Below are positions 35,099-42,968 of a stretch of DNA of 64,000 nt, piece after piece. The stretch spans positions 51,303-115,302 of the forward strand of contig VJZX01000006.1 in assembly GCA_009663185.1 (NCBI GenBank), read 5' to 3'. This DNA comes from Isoptericola halalbus (GTDB lineage: Bacteria > Actinomycetota > Actinomycetes > Actinomycetales > Cellulomonadaceae). A program made the position numbers and the translations under genes. Numbering within the stretch: the first letter of the stretch is position 1; the number at the start of each line of letters is the position of its first letter. The notes beneath the pieces are model-generated. The model ran no database searches and had not been told where the DNA came from. It was given only the letters and a program-made list of their open reading frames with translations.

Positions 35099-35878
35099 AT
35101 GGCCTACTTCCGCCGCACCGGCGCGACGACGTTCCAGCCGACCGAGCACGTCGGCGGCGCCTGGAAGACCGACGAGCAGCATGTCGCTCCGACGCTGGGC
35201 CTGCTCGCCCACCTGGTCGAGGAGGACCGCGACGCGCGGGGACGCGGCGAGCTCGTGCTGACGCGGCTGTCGTACGACATCTGGGGGACGTACCCGCTGG
35301 ACGTCATGGACGCGCACGTGCAGGTTGTCCGCCCGGGGAAGGGCGTCGAGCTCGTCGAGGCCGAGGTCTCCTGCGGCGGCCGGAGGGCCATCACCCTGCG
35401 GGCCTGGCTGGCGCTCCCCGGTGACACCGCCGCGCTCGCCGCCGAGCCGTTGCCCCGGATCCCGGGGCCCGACGAGACACCGGTGACCGACCTCACGGTC
35501 GTCTGGCCGGGTGGCTTCATCAAGACCGTCGAGGTCCGTCGCGCCCAGGCCGAGCCCGGCCGCGCCACCGCCTGGGTCCGCACCGGCGTCCCCCTCCTCG
35601 AGGACGAGCAGGTGAGCGCGACGGCCCGCGGCGTCGGGCTGTTCGACATCGCCAACGGCCTGACCGTCCGGCGCGACCCGCGCGAGGTGGCGTTCCCCAA
35701 CCTCGACCTGACCGCCCACCTCTACCGGACGCCCGACGGCGGGTGGCTCGGGTTCGACACGACGGTCACGTTCGGCCCGTCCGGCGTCGGGCTCACCAGC
35801 GCGGTGCTGCACGACGAGCGAGGGCCGGTCGGGACGATCTCGCAGAGCCTCGTCGTCCGGCCGCGCGTCGGGCGATAG
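35099..35878 (+). CDS. acyl-CoA thioesterase family protein (TesB-like)
   Basis: A 259-residue double hot-dog protein of the TesB/acyl-CoA thioesterase II-like group. An N-terminal hot-dog domain (FQPTEHVGGAWKTDEQHVAP, LTRLSYDIWGTYPLD) is followed by a C-terminal one (FPNLDLTAHLYR, GWLGFDTTVTFGPSG, GTISQSLVVRPR). It would hydrolyse fatty acyl-CoA in the cytoplasm; chain specificity is unknown. ATG 35099 with GAGGAGAG upstream, divergent from the hydrolase gene. Confidence 0.85.
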   Translation: MAYFRRTGATTFQPTEHVGGAWKTDEQHVAPTLGLLAHLVEEDRDARGRGELVLTRLSYDIWGTYPLDVMDAHVQVVRPGKGVELVEAEVSCGGRRAITLRAWLALPGDTAALAAEPLPRIPGPDETPVTDLTVVWPGGFIKTVEVRRAQAEPGRATAWVRTGVPLLEDEQVSATARGVGLFDIANGLTVRRDPREVAFPNLDLTAHLYRTPDGGWLGFDTTVTFGPSGVGLTSAVLHDERGPVGTISQSLVVRPRVGR

Positions 35879-35910
35879 CCCGCGCGGATCACCTCTGCCA
35901 TCGTTCTCGT

Positions 35911-37392
35911 GTGACTGCCACGCCGCGCTCGGCCGATCCGCACCTCCTGCCCCACAGACCTGTCATCAGCGGGTTCCATCCCGACCCGTCCGTGTGCCGG
36001 GTGGGTGACGCGTTCTACCTCGCGTGCTCGAGCTTCGAGTACGCGCCCGGCGTGCCGGTGTTCCGGTCCAGCGATCTCGTGAGCTGGGAGCTCGTGGGCC
36101 ATGCGCTGCACAGCAGGACCCAGCTCGACCTGTCCCGCTCCTGGCCCTCCGGTGGCGTCTACGCCCCGACCCTGCGGCACCACGACGACCGGTTCTGGAT
36201 GATCACCACGAACGTGTCCGACGGCCCCGGCCATCTGCTCGTGAGCGCGAAGGATCCTGCGGGCCCGTGGTCCGAGCCGGTGCGCATCCGGGCCGCGGGA
36301 GGGATCGACCCCGACCTCGCGTGGGACGACGACGGTACCTGTTACCTGACCTGGACCGACGGCGGGATCGTCCAGGCCGTGCTCGACACCGCCACCGGTG
36401 ACCTGCTCTCCGAGCCGCAGCGCCTCTGGAGCGGGACCGGCGGCAAGCACCCTGAAGGTCCACACCTGTACCGCATCGGATCGTGGTGGTACCTCCTCGT
36501 CGCCGAGGGCGGCACAGGGCATGGGCACGCCGCAACAGTGGCCCGCGGCGGGTCGCCGTCAGGGCCGTTCGAGCCCTCCCCGCACAATCCGCTCCTGACC
36601 GCCCGGGGCGTGGACGGGCCCGTGCAGAACACCGGGCACGCCGACCTCGTCGAGCGACCCGACGGCTCGTGGGCCATGGTGTTCCTCGGTGTGCGCCCGG
36701 AGGGCCACTTCCCCGGATGGCACGTCCTCGGCCGCGAGACGTTCGCCGTCGAGATCGGGTGGGAGGACGGATGGCCGCACGTCCGAGGCCCGATCCAACC
36801 GGACGTCGAGCCGTCCATCAGTGCTGAGCTGGGCGAGGGCGCGCTCCCACCGGAGTGGGTGGGGGCCGGGACGTTCCCGGACGAGCTGCTGGAGCGCTCG
36901 AACGAAGGCTGGGTTCTGACGGCACGGGGAGAACGCTCGTTCGTCGGGCGGCGCCAGGAGCACCACCGCATGACGGCGCGCGCCCAGCTCCACAGCGTCC
37001 AGGGGGTCGGCGGGCTCGAGCTGCGCCTCGACCCAGACCACGCCATCGCGCTGGAAGTCGACGGCGAGCGAGTCCGGGCCGTCGCGCGCGTCGGACCGCT
37101 CGCTGCCGTGCTCGGGGAGGCTGCGTGGACACCGGCTGCCGTGCTCGAGCTGCGGGCCGAGCCGTTGTCCGAGCGCAGCAGCACGCACGGCCCCGACGAG
37201 ATCGTCGCGGTGGTGCACACCGACACCGGTCCGAGCGAGCTGGCCCGCCTCGACGGCCGCTATCTCGCCTCCGAGGTCGCGGGTGGCTTCACCGGCCGGA
37301 TCGTCGGTGTCTCGTGCGCGCAGGGCAGTATCGAGGTTCGACGCTTCGAGTACCGCCACGGCTCCTCGGACATGGTGACCGCGGGCCTGTGA
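35911..37392 (+). CDS. glycoside hydrolase family 43 (beta-xylosidase/arabinofuranosidase type)
   Basis: A 493-residue GH43 enzyme without a signal peptide, so it probably works in the cytoplasm on imported oligosaccharides. The five-bladed propeller has catalytic base D25 in GFHPDPSV, pKa modulator D133 in GGIDPDLAW and general acid E182 in KHPEGPHLYR, all present. From about residue 325 a C-terminal beta-sandwich (GH43_C2-like) follows. The overall build matches xylan beta-1,4-xylosidase or alpha-L-arabinofuranosidase. GTG 35911 (VTATPRSADPH). It stands next to a pectate lyase gene, convergent with it, in a plant-polymer setting. Confidence 0.92.
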   Translation: MTATPRSADPHLLPHRPVISGFHPDPSVCRVGDAFYLACSSFEYAPGVPVFRSSDLVSWELVGHALHSRTQLDLSRSWPSGGVYAPTLRHHDDRFWMITTNVSDGPGHLLVSAKDPAGPWSEPVRIRAAGGIDPDLAWDDDGTCYLTWTDGGIVQAVLDTATGDLLSEPQRLWSGTGGKHPEGPHLYRIGSWWYLLVAEGGTGHGHAATVARGGSPSGPFEPSPHNPLLTARGVDGPVQNTGHADLVERPDGSWAMVFLGVRPEGHFPGWHVLGRETFAVEIGWEDGWPHVRGPIQPDVEPSISAELGEGALPPEWVGAGTFPDELLERSNEGWVLTARGERSFVGRRQEHHRMTARAQLHSVQGVGGLELRLDPDHAIALEVDGERVRAVARVGPLAAVLGEAAWTPAAVLELRAEPLSERSSTHGPDEIVAVVHTDTGPSELARLDGRYLASEVAGGFTGRIVGVSCAQGSIEVRRFEYRHGSSDMVTAGL

Positions 37393-37397
37393 ATGCC

Positions 37398-37454
37398 TGT
37401 GGGTGGAGTCTTGGGGGAGTCCAGCGCCGAGCTCCTCCGAAGACTCCACCCACA
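37398..37454. terminator. bidirectional terminator hairpin
   Basis: TGTGGGTGGAGTCTT (37398-37412) pairs perfectly with AAGACTCCACCCACA (37440-37454), with extra inner GGAG/CTCC pairing. It sits between convergent GH43 and pectate lyase genes. Confidence 0.85.
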
Positions 37455-37476
37455 ACGTCGGTCGAGCCGAACCTCG

Positions 37477-38997
37477 CTATCCGGCGTAGGTCTCGAGCTC
37501 GGCGACCTTCGGCGTCCCCGTCGAGCCGGTGATCTCGAAGTTGATCTTGCTCAGCGAGGTCGCGGGGAAGGTGATGACACCGGCTCCGCTGCCGGAGGTC
37601 AGGACGGCGCCGGTGTCGTTGTTGACGACCCGCCACGTGGTGATCCTGCCGACGGCGTCGGCGGCCTCACGGACGTTGATCTTCGACACCGTGGTGGGTG
37701 ATCCCCACTTCACCGAGATGCGGCCGGTCGAGCCCGCCGGCGACCAGTACGTGCTGACAGAGCCGTCGATCACGCTGCCGTAGCTCGTCCCGTCGGCCTT
37801 GCTCGAGCCGTCGGCACCGGCCCCGATGCTGAGGTTGGTCCCGCTGGGCGTCGGCGTCGGCGTCGGAGTCGGGGTGGGGGTCGACGTCGACCCGCACGTG
37901 CCGCCGGACACGCGGTTCCCCGTGTTGGCCCCGGCCGTCACGCGGACGATCTCGGGCACGCAGCTCGCCCCGTCCAGCGTGTAGGCGTACGGGATGCTGA
38001 CCGTGGTGGTCGACGTCGGGTTGGGGCCGGCCGGGTTGTAGTCGGTGCTGCGGCCGGACCACGTCACGTTGTCGAAGACGTTGCCGCTCACCTGCCAGTA
38101 GCCGGCCTCGCTCGTGTAGAACGTGCCGAGGACGTCCTTGGAGTCCTTGAAGTAGTTGTTCTCCACCTTCGCTCGCGCACCGGCCCGTGAGTTGATGCCG
38201 GACGCGTTGAGACTCACGTAGTGGTTGTTGTACATGTGCGCGATGCCGCCTCGCAGCAGAGGGGCGCGTGAGTCGATGTTCTCGTACCGGTTGTGGTGGA
38301 ACGTGACGAACCCGTTCGTCAGGTCGGTCTCGCTGGAGCCGATGAGGCCACCGCGGCCGGAGTTGCGCAGGATGCTGTAGGAGAGGGTCACGTACTGGGT
38401 GTTGTTCTTCATGTCGAAGAGGCCGTCGAAGCCCTCCGACTCGCCACCCGAGGCTTCCAGGGTGACGTGATCGACCCAGACGTTGCGGACGTTGCTCTCC
38501 ATGCCGATGGCGTCACCGCCGTTGGAGATCGGCGACCCGGACTTCTTGACGTTCCGGACCGTCACGTTCTGGATGATGATGTTGCTGGCCTCCCGGATGT
38601 GGATGCCGAGCTGGTCGAAGACGGCGCCGCTCCCGACCCCGACGAGCGTGACGTTGCTGATCTGCTTGAGCTCGATCACGCCGTCGGTGGTGTTGCAGCT
38701 GGTGCCGGACACCTTGAACGTGTTGCCGTGGTTGATGGTCCCCTCGACCTCGATCGTGATCGGGGTGCTGCTGCTGGCCCGGTTGCACAGGGCCTCGTGG
38801 ATCTGGGTCCCCGTGGTGGCCCTCACCGTCTGTCCGCCGGCGCCACCGGTGGTGCCGCCGTTGCGGGTCGCGAAGCCCGTCGCCGTGCCTGTCGCCGCCT
38901 GGGCGTCAGGTACGGACAGGGCAGTGACGCCGATCGTGGCTGCCAGGGCCAGCGTGGCCCCCGCTGCAAGGAGTCGCAGCGCGACTGGTCGTCTCAT
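37477..38997 (-). CDS. secreted pectate lyase family 1 with C-terminal binding domain
   Basis: A 506-residue exported pectate/pectin lyase that cleaves polygalacturonan by beta-elimination. Signal peptide residues 1-35 end in PDAQA. The right-handed beta-helix PL1 domain, about 36-365, contains WVDHVTLEASGG and GFDGLFDMKNNTQYVTLSYS (calcium-binding Asp region), VTFHHNRYENIDSRAPLLRGG (catalytic Arg) and HMYNNHY. A PTPTPTPTPTP linker near residue 390 joins a C-terminal discoidin-like domain (YGSVIDGSVSTYWSPAG) to the end, probably for polysaccharide binding. ATG 38997 with AAGGTGAGG upstream. Confidence 0.93.
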   Translation of the reverse strand: MRRPVALRLLAAGATLALAATIGVTALSVPDAQAATGTATGFATRNGGTTGGAGGQTVRATTGTQIHEALCNRASSSTPITIEVEGTINHGNTFKVSGTSCNTTDGVIELKQISNVTLVGVGSGAVFDQLGIHIREASNIIIQNVTVRNVKKSGSPISNGGDAIGMESNVRNVWVDHVTLEASGGESEGFDGLFDMKNNTQYVTLSYSILRNSGRGGLIGSSETDLTNGFVTFHHNRYENIDSRAPLLRGGIAHMYNNHYVSLNASGINSRAGARAKVENNYFKDSKDVLGTFYTSEAGYWQVSGNVFDNVTWSGRSTDYNPAGPNPTSTTTVSIPYAYTLDGASCVPEIVRVTAGANTGNRVSGGTCGSTSTPTPTPTPTPTPSGTNLSIGAGADGSSKADGTSYGSVIDGSVSTYWSPAGSTGRISVKWGSPTTVSKINVREAADAVGRITTWRVVNNDTGAVLTSGSGAGVITFPATSLSKINFEITGSTGTPKVAELETYAG

Positions 38998-39131
38998 CGT
39001 TGCCTCACCTTCGTCATTGAATGCGGGACGTTGCTGTGGTGCGTGTACGCACCTCGCGTCGCCCACGGCATCGCCAGACGAGCCCGCCCCGGCGCTGGAG
39101 CGAGACATCACAGCAGTCATCGAGCGTGGGC

Positions 39132-39165
39132 AACCGGTTTCCGGCATCGTAGAGACCGGTTTCCC
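39132..39165 (-). promoter_or_regulatory. paired LacI-like half-palindrome sites upstream of the pectate lyase gene
   Basis: AACCGGTTTCC (39132-39142) and ACCGGTTTCCC (39155-39165) repeat the same core about 22-23 bases apart, two DNA turns. The AACCGGTT core is palindromic with a central CG, as in LacI-family operators. They lie about 135-168 bases before the pectate lyase start. Confidence 0.45.
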
Positions 39166-39253
39166 ACAGGGCAAGCGGAGATGATCCATCGGTCGGGCAC
39201 TTCACGTCGACGGTGACGTCGAGCTCGCCGACGTCGGGAGGCCGGCGGACGAT

Positions 39254-39859
39254 CTAGGAAGCTCCCATGGGCGGCAAACGGCTCGGGCCGCCCTGCGACC
39301 GACCTCGTGAGCTCACGAGGGCCCGGCCGTCCGCCTCGCGGACGATGCGGTCAGCGGTCTGCTCCGGCGTGAGCGCGGCGGTGTCGAACCACCAGCCGAC
39401 ATCGCCGAGCTCGCGCTTCATGTCGGCGTCGAGGGCTTCATAGCCGTCGAAGTTGAACCGCTCCCGCGGATCCCTGAGGGTGTTGCGGTGTCTGCAGACG
39501 TCGATACCTGGTGTGAGGACGACCAACTGCACGTCGCGGGGCGCGAGGAGGTCGAGGAAGACGTCGAGCTTCTCGCGCGAGGCGATCACCGCATCGATCA
39601 CCGGCGTGAAGCCGGTGTCGGCGAAGTTGCTCGCCAGCGCGCACAGGTTGCGATGCAGCAGCTCCACCTGCCGCGCTGCTTCATCGGCGGGCTCGCCCAG
39701 AGCCCAGACGAAACCGTTGACGATCATCATGTTGAGCTCGTCGCCGTCGAGCCGCGCGGAGCGTGGCAGCCGCTGAGCGACGAGCCGAGTCACGGTGGAC
39801 TTCCCGGCGCCCGGCATCCCTGTCACGAGCAGACAGCCCGGTGCTCCACCCGCGGTCAT
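39254..39859 (-). CDS. P-loop kinase/AAA-type ATPase, small
   Basis: A 201-residue P-loop NTPase of the small kinase type. The Walker A is GMPGAGKST (14-22), followed by SARLDGDELNMM, as in gluconokinase/chloramphenicol-phosphotransferase-like proteins. PVIDAVIASREKLDVF and VLTPGIDVCRHRNTLRDPRERF (lid region with Arg) are further features. The substrate is unknown. It is separated from the pectate lyase gene by the region holding the paired operator-like sites. The C-terminal tail is Ser/Pro/Gly-rich. Confidence 0.82.
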   Translation of the reverse strand: MTAGGAPGCLLVTGMPGAGKSTVTRLVAQRLPRSARLDGDELNMMIVNGFVWALGEPADEAARQVELLHRNLCALASNFADTGFTPVIDAVIASREKLDVFLDLLAPRDVQLVVLTPGIDVCRHRNTLRDPRERFNFDGYEALDADMKRELGDVGWWFDTAALTPEQTADRIVREADGRALVSSRGRSQGGPSRLPPMGAS

Positions 39860-40018
39860 GTGCGGAATCGTGTCAGCGCGCCCACCGGTCGGTAATCACA
39901 TTACCCGGGGCAGGCGCAAGGATCGGACCCCTCTCACCGTCTCGTCGTCACTGGCGGGCCCACCGGACCGCCGAGAACCTCGAGCCGGTCACCGCTCGGC
40001 CGGTCCCCGGAACGCAGA

Positions 40019-40050
40019 AAGTCCCGGCCAGGATCACCTGACCGGGACTT
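40019..40050 (-). terminator. terminator of tRNA-Leu
   Basis: AAGTCCCGG (40019-40027) pairs with CCGGGACTT (40042-40050), with inner CAGG/CCTG after one mismatch around loop ATCA. On the minus strand the stem is followed by TCTGCG. It lies just downstream of tRNA-Leu. Confidence 0.8.
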
Positions 40051-40090
40051 CCGAAGGCCCTCCGGCTGCGAAGCCGACACCCTCTTCACG

Positions 40091-40174
40091 TGCGCGAGGG
40101 GGGAGTTGAACCCCCACGCCCTTTCGGGCACACGGACCTGAACCGTGCGCGTCTGCCTATTCCGCCACTCGCGC
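40091..40174 (-). tRNA. tRNA-Leu (anticodon CAG)
   Basis: An 84-base class II tRNA. The acceptor stem GCGCGAG/CTCGCGC is perfect. The anticodon loop in CACGGTTCAGGTCCGTG reads CAG. A long variable arm, GCCCGAAAGGGC, and T arm GGGGGTTCAACTCCCCC are present. The discriminator base is A and CCA is not encoded. It is transcribed opposite to the fhaA operon. Confidence 0.97.
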
Positions 40175-40403
40175 GTGCCGCAGAAGATTAGCACGCCGCC
40201 GAGCCCGCACCCCAATCGTCGGGCAGACTGTGACGCGCGTCCCGCGCGGCCTGGAGCCGTGGCCGGACCGTGACCCCGGACGGCCGGTTCTGCCCGGTTC
40301 GTGCGCAGGAAATCCACACCCGGGGCGGGATGGCTGCTGCGCTGCTGCCTACGATCTAGATAGTCTGCCCGCGAACGTCGTACGGGCTGCGAGAGGAGGT
40401 GGC

Positions 40404-41123
40404 ATGGGCGCCCTGGAGCGCTTCGAGAAGAGCGTCGAGCGGATGATGAACAACGCCTTCGCCAAAGTTGGTCGAAACAGCGAGCTCAAGCCGATCGAGC
40501 TCGCGAGCCGGCTCCGTCGTGAGATCGACGACCGCGCCGCCGTCGTCGGCCGCGACCGGACGGTGGCCCCGAACGAGTTCACGATCGAGCTGTCCCCGGA
40601 GGACTTCGCCCAGATCGAGGCGTGGGGTGCGGAGACCCTCGCGGACGAGCTCGCGACCAACCTCACTGAGTACGCGTCCTCGCAGCACTACGCCTTCGTC
40701 GGCCCGGTGAGCGTCTCCTTCGAGGAGCACGAGGACCTCACGGGGGGCCGTTTCCAGGTCCGCTCGGCGAGCGTGCGTGGCAACGTCGCGCCCGCGACGT
40801 CGTCGGCCCCGAGCACCCGCCACCCGCTCATCGACATCGACGGCCAGCGCTACCTGCTCACGGGTCCGGTCACGGTCATCGGCCGCGACGCCGACGCGGA
40901 CATCGTCGTGGACGACCCGGGCGTCTCGCGCCGGCACCTCGAGATCCGCGTGACCCCCGACGGCGTCATCGCCACGGACCTCGGCTCCACGAACGGCCTG
41001 TTCGTCGAGGGCCACCAGGTCCCCGCCGCGACGCTGCTGGACGGCAACACCCTGACCATCGGCCGCACCCGGATCATGTTCTGGACCGGCACGTCGGCAG
41101 GTCAGCCGAGCGAGGAGTGGTGA
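40404..41123 (+). CDS. fhaA: FhaA, DUF3662 and FHA domain protein
   Basis: A 239-residue cytoplasmic phosphothreonine-binding adaptor. An N-terminal DUF3662 domain, about residues 1-115 (GALERFEKSVERMMNNAFAK), is followed by a Ser/Ala-rich linker and a FHA domain at about 150-228: VTVIGRDADADIVVDDPGVS, RRHLEI and DLGSTNGLFV. In mycobacteria FhaA is a PknB substrate and binds phosphorylated MviN/cell-wall factors. ATG 40404 follows GAGAGGAGGTGGC. First gene of the fhaA-fhaB-pstP-rodA-pbpA-pknA-pknB operon. Confidence 0.95.
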   Translation: MGALERFEKSVERMMNNAFAKVGRNSELKPIELASRLRREIDDRAAVVGRDRTVAPNEFTIELSPEDFAQIEAWGAETLADELATNLTEYASSQHYAFVGPVSVSFEEHEDLTGGRFQVRSASVRGNVAPATSSAPSTRHPLIDIDGQRYLLTGPVTVIGRDADADIVVDDPGVSRRHLEIRVTPDGVIATDLGSTNGLFVEGHQVPAATLLDGNTLTIGRTRIMFWTGTSAGQPSEEW

Positions 41124-41133
41124 TCCTAGAGGG

Positions 41134-41640
41134 ATGAGTGAGCTGACGTTCACCCTGCTGCGGCTGGGTTACCTGGTCCTGCTGTGGGTGTTCGTGCTCT
41201 CCGCGGTCGCCGTGCTGCGCCGCGACCTGGCGGCCCGCGTCGCCGATCGCACCGAGCGTCGCCGTCGGGACGACGCCGGCACCCCGGCGCGCAAGGCCGC
41301 CGCCGGAGCCTCGCCCGCCGCGCCGCCGCCGCCCGCCCGGGGCGGCAGCAGCCCCACGCGCCTGGTCGTCACCGCCGGCCCGCTCACCGGGACCACGCTG
41401 CCGCTGGGCGCGTCGTCGATCCTCATCGGCCGCTCGCCCGCGTGCACGCTCGTGCTCGACGACGACTACTCGTCCTCTCGGCACGCGCGGATCTTCCCGC
41501 AGGGCGACGACTGGTACGTGGAGGACCTGGGCTCGACCAACGGCACCTTCCTCGGCGACCACCAGGTCCAGGGTCCGACCCCGCTCCCGCCGGGCGTCGG
41601 GGTCCAGATCGGCCGGTCCGTCGTCGAGCTGCAGGGGTGA
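41134..41640 (+). CDS. fhaB: FhaB (FipA), membrane-anchored FHA domain protein
   Basis: A 168-residue protein with a single N-terminal membrane helix (LLRLGYLVLLWVFVLSAVAV), an Ala/Pro-rich linker, and a C-terminal FHA domain at about 75-165 (ILIGRSPACTLVLDDDYSS, SRHARIF, DLGSTNGTFLG). All phosphopeptide-binding residues are kept. In mycobacteria it links PknA signalling to cell division (FipA). ATG 41134 lies 10 bases after fhaA; its stop overlaps the pstP start. Confidence 0.95.
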   Translation: MSELTFTLLRLGYLVLLWVFVLSAVAVLRRDLAARVADRTERRRRDDAGTPARKAAAGASPAAPPPPARGGSSPTRLVVTAGPLTGTTLPLGASSILIGRSPACTLVLDDDYSSSRHARIFPQGDDWYVEDLGSTNGTFLGDHQVQGPTPLPPGVGVQIGRSVVELQG

Positions 41641-42968
41641 GCGCGCCAGTGACCGTCACCCTGCGCTTCGCTGCGCGCTCCGACGTCGGGCTCGTGCGGT
41701 CCAACAACCAGGACTCCGCCTATGCGGGACCGCACCTGCTCGTCGTGGCCGACGGCATGGGCGGGCACGCGGGTGGCGACGTCGCGTCGCGGCTCGCGAT
41801 CGCCGCGCTCGCCCCGCTCGACTCGGACGACCACGGCCCCGAGCAGGCGCTCGAGGACCTCGAGCGCACCGTCGAGCAGGCCCGGCTCGACCTCGTGCAC
41901 GCCTCGGAGGCGGCCCCCGACCTCGCGGGCATGGGCACCACCGTGACCGCGATCCTGCGCTCGGGGAACACGCTCGCCATGGCCCACCTGGGTGACTCGC
42001 GCGCGTACCTGCTGCGCGACGGCGTGCTGACGCAGGTCACGGTCGACCACACGTTCGTCCAGCACCTCGTGGACACGGGCCGGATCTCGCCCGACGAGGC
42101 CGAGCACCACCCGCAACGCAACGTCGTCATGCGGGTGCTGGGCGACTTCGACGTCGACCTCACGCCCGACATGTCGATCCGTGAGGCCCGGCCCGGCGAC
42201 CGATGGCTGCTGTGCTCGGACGGCCTGTCGGGGTTCGTCCCGCCCGAGCAGATCACCGAGGTGCTCGCCGAGTCCGAGACCCCCGACGAGGCCGCAGACA
42301 TCCTGGTCACGATCGCGATGACCGCCGGGAGCACCGACAACATCACAGTCGTGGTGGCCGACGTCGTCGACGAGGGCGAGCGGGCCGGCGCGGTCGCCGG
42401 GCAGCCCGCGCAGGTGGTCGGCGCGGCCGCGTCCGGCGCGCTGCCCGCGCCCGGGCCTGAGGCCGACGCCCCCGCGGAGGGCACCGGGCCGGACACCCTC
42501 GACGACTTCGACGAGGAGCCCGACGACGACGACGCGCGGCCCGTGGGCAGGCGCCGCCCCTGGATCGGCGTGCTCGTGACGCTCCTCGTCCTCGGCGGCC
42601 TCGGCTATGCCGGCTGGCAGCTCTACGGCTGGACGCAGCAGCAGTACTACGTCGGCGTCGTCGACGGCCAGGTCGCGATCTACCAGGGCATCCCCGCGAG
42701 CGTGGGGCCGTTGTCGCTGTCGACGCCGGTCGAGCTCACCGGCACGTCGGTCGACGACCTCCCCGCGTACTGGACCAACCAGCTCGACGGGACGATCCGC
42801 GCCGACTCCCGCGAGGAGGCCGTCGAGCGCGCCGACCGGCTCATCGCCGAGGCGACGCCGGAGCCGACGCCGACTCCGACGCCCAGCCCGAGTCCCAGCC
42901 CCTCTCCAAGCCCGAAGTCGTCGCCCAGCGCCTCGCCGGCCAAGGCCGACCCGGGGGCCAGGGGATGA
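41637..42968 (+). CDS. pstP: PstP, PP2C-family Ser/Thr phosphatase
   Basis: A 443-residue membrane phosphatase that reverses PknA/PknB phosphorylation. The PP2C domain covers about residues 5-240: SNNQDSAYAG, VVADGMGGHAGG (metal Asp), GMGTTVTAIL, GDSRAYLLRDG, LCSDGLSGF and GSTDNITVVVAD. One membrane helix is at about 307-328, followed by an external domain ending in a Pro/Ser-rich repeat (TPTPTPSPSPSPSPSP). GTG 41637 overlaps fhaB as GTGA and aligns with the mycobacterial start; GTG 41649 is the alternative. Confidence 0.94.
   Translation: MSAPVTVTLRFAARSDVGLVRSNNQDSAYAGPHLLVVADGMGGHAGGDVASRLAIAALAPLDSDDHGPEQALEDLERTVEQARLDLVHASEAAPDLAGMGTTVTAILRSGNTLAMAHLGDSRAYLLRDGVLTQVTVDHTFVQHLVDTGRISPDEAEHHPQRNVVMRVLGDFDVDLTPDMSIREARPGDRWLLCSDGLSGFVPPEQITEVLAESETPDEAADILVTIAMTAGSTDNITVVVADVVDEGERAGAVAGQPAQVVGAAASGALPAPGPEADAPAEGTGPDTLDDFDEEPDDDDARPVGRRRPWIGVLVTLLVLGGLGYAGWQLYGWTQQQYYVGVVDGQVAIYQGIPASVGPLSLSTPVELTGTSVDDLPAYWTNQLDGTIRADSREEAVERADRLIAEATPEPTPTPTPSPSPSPSPSPKSSPSASPAKADPGARG

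Noticed and set aside
36011-36025. Further copy of the TTCTACCTCG repeat inside GH43
   Set aside because: It encodes FYLA in the conserved first blade and lacks the paired forward arm and 20-base second copy.
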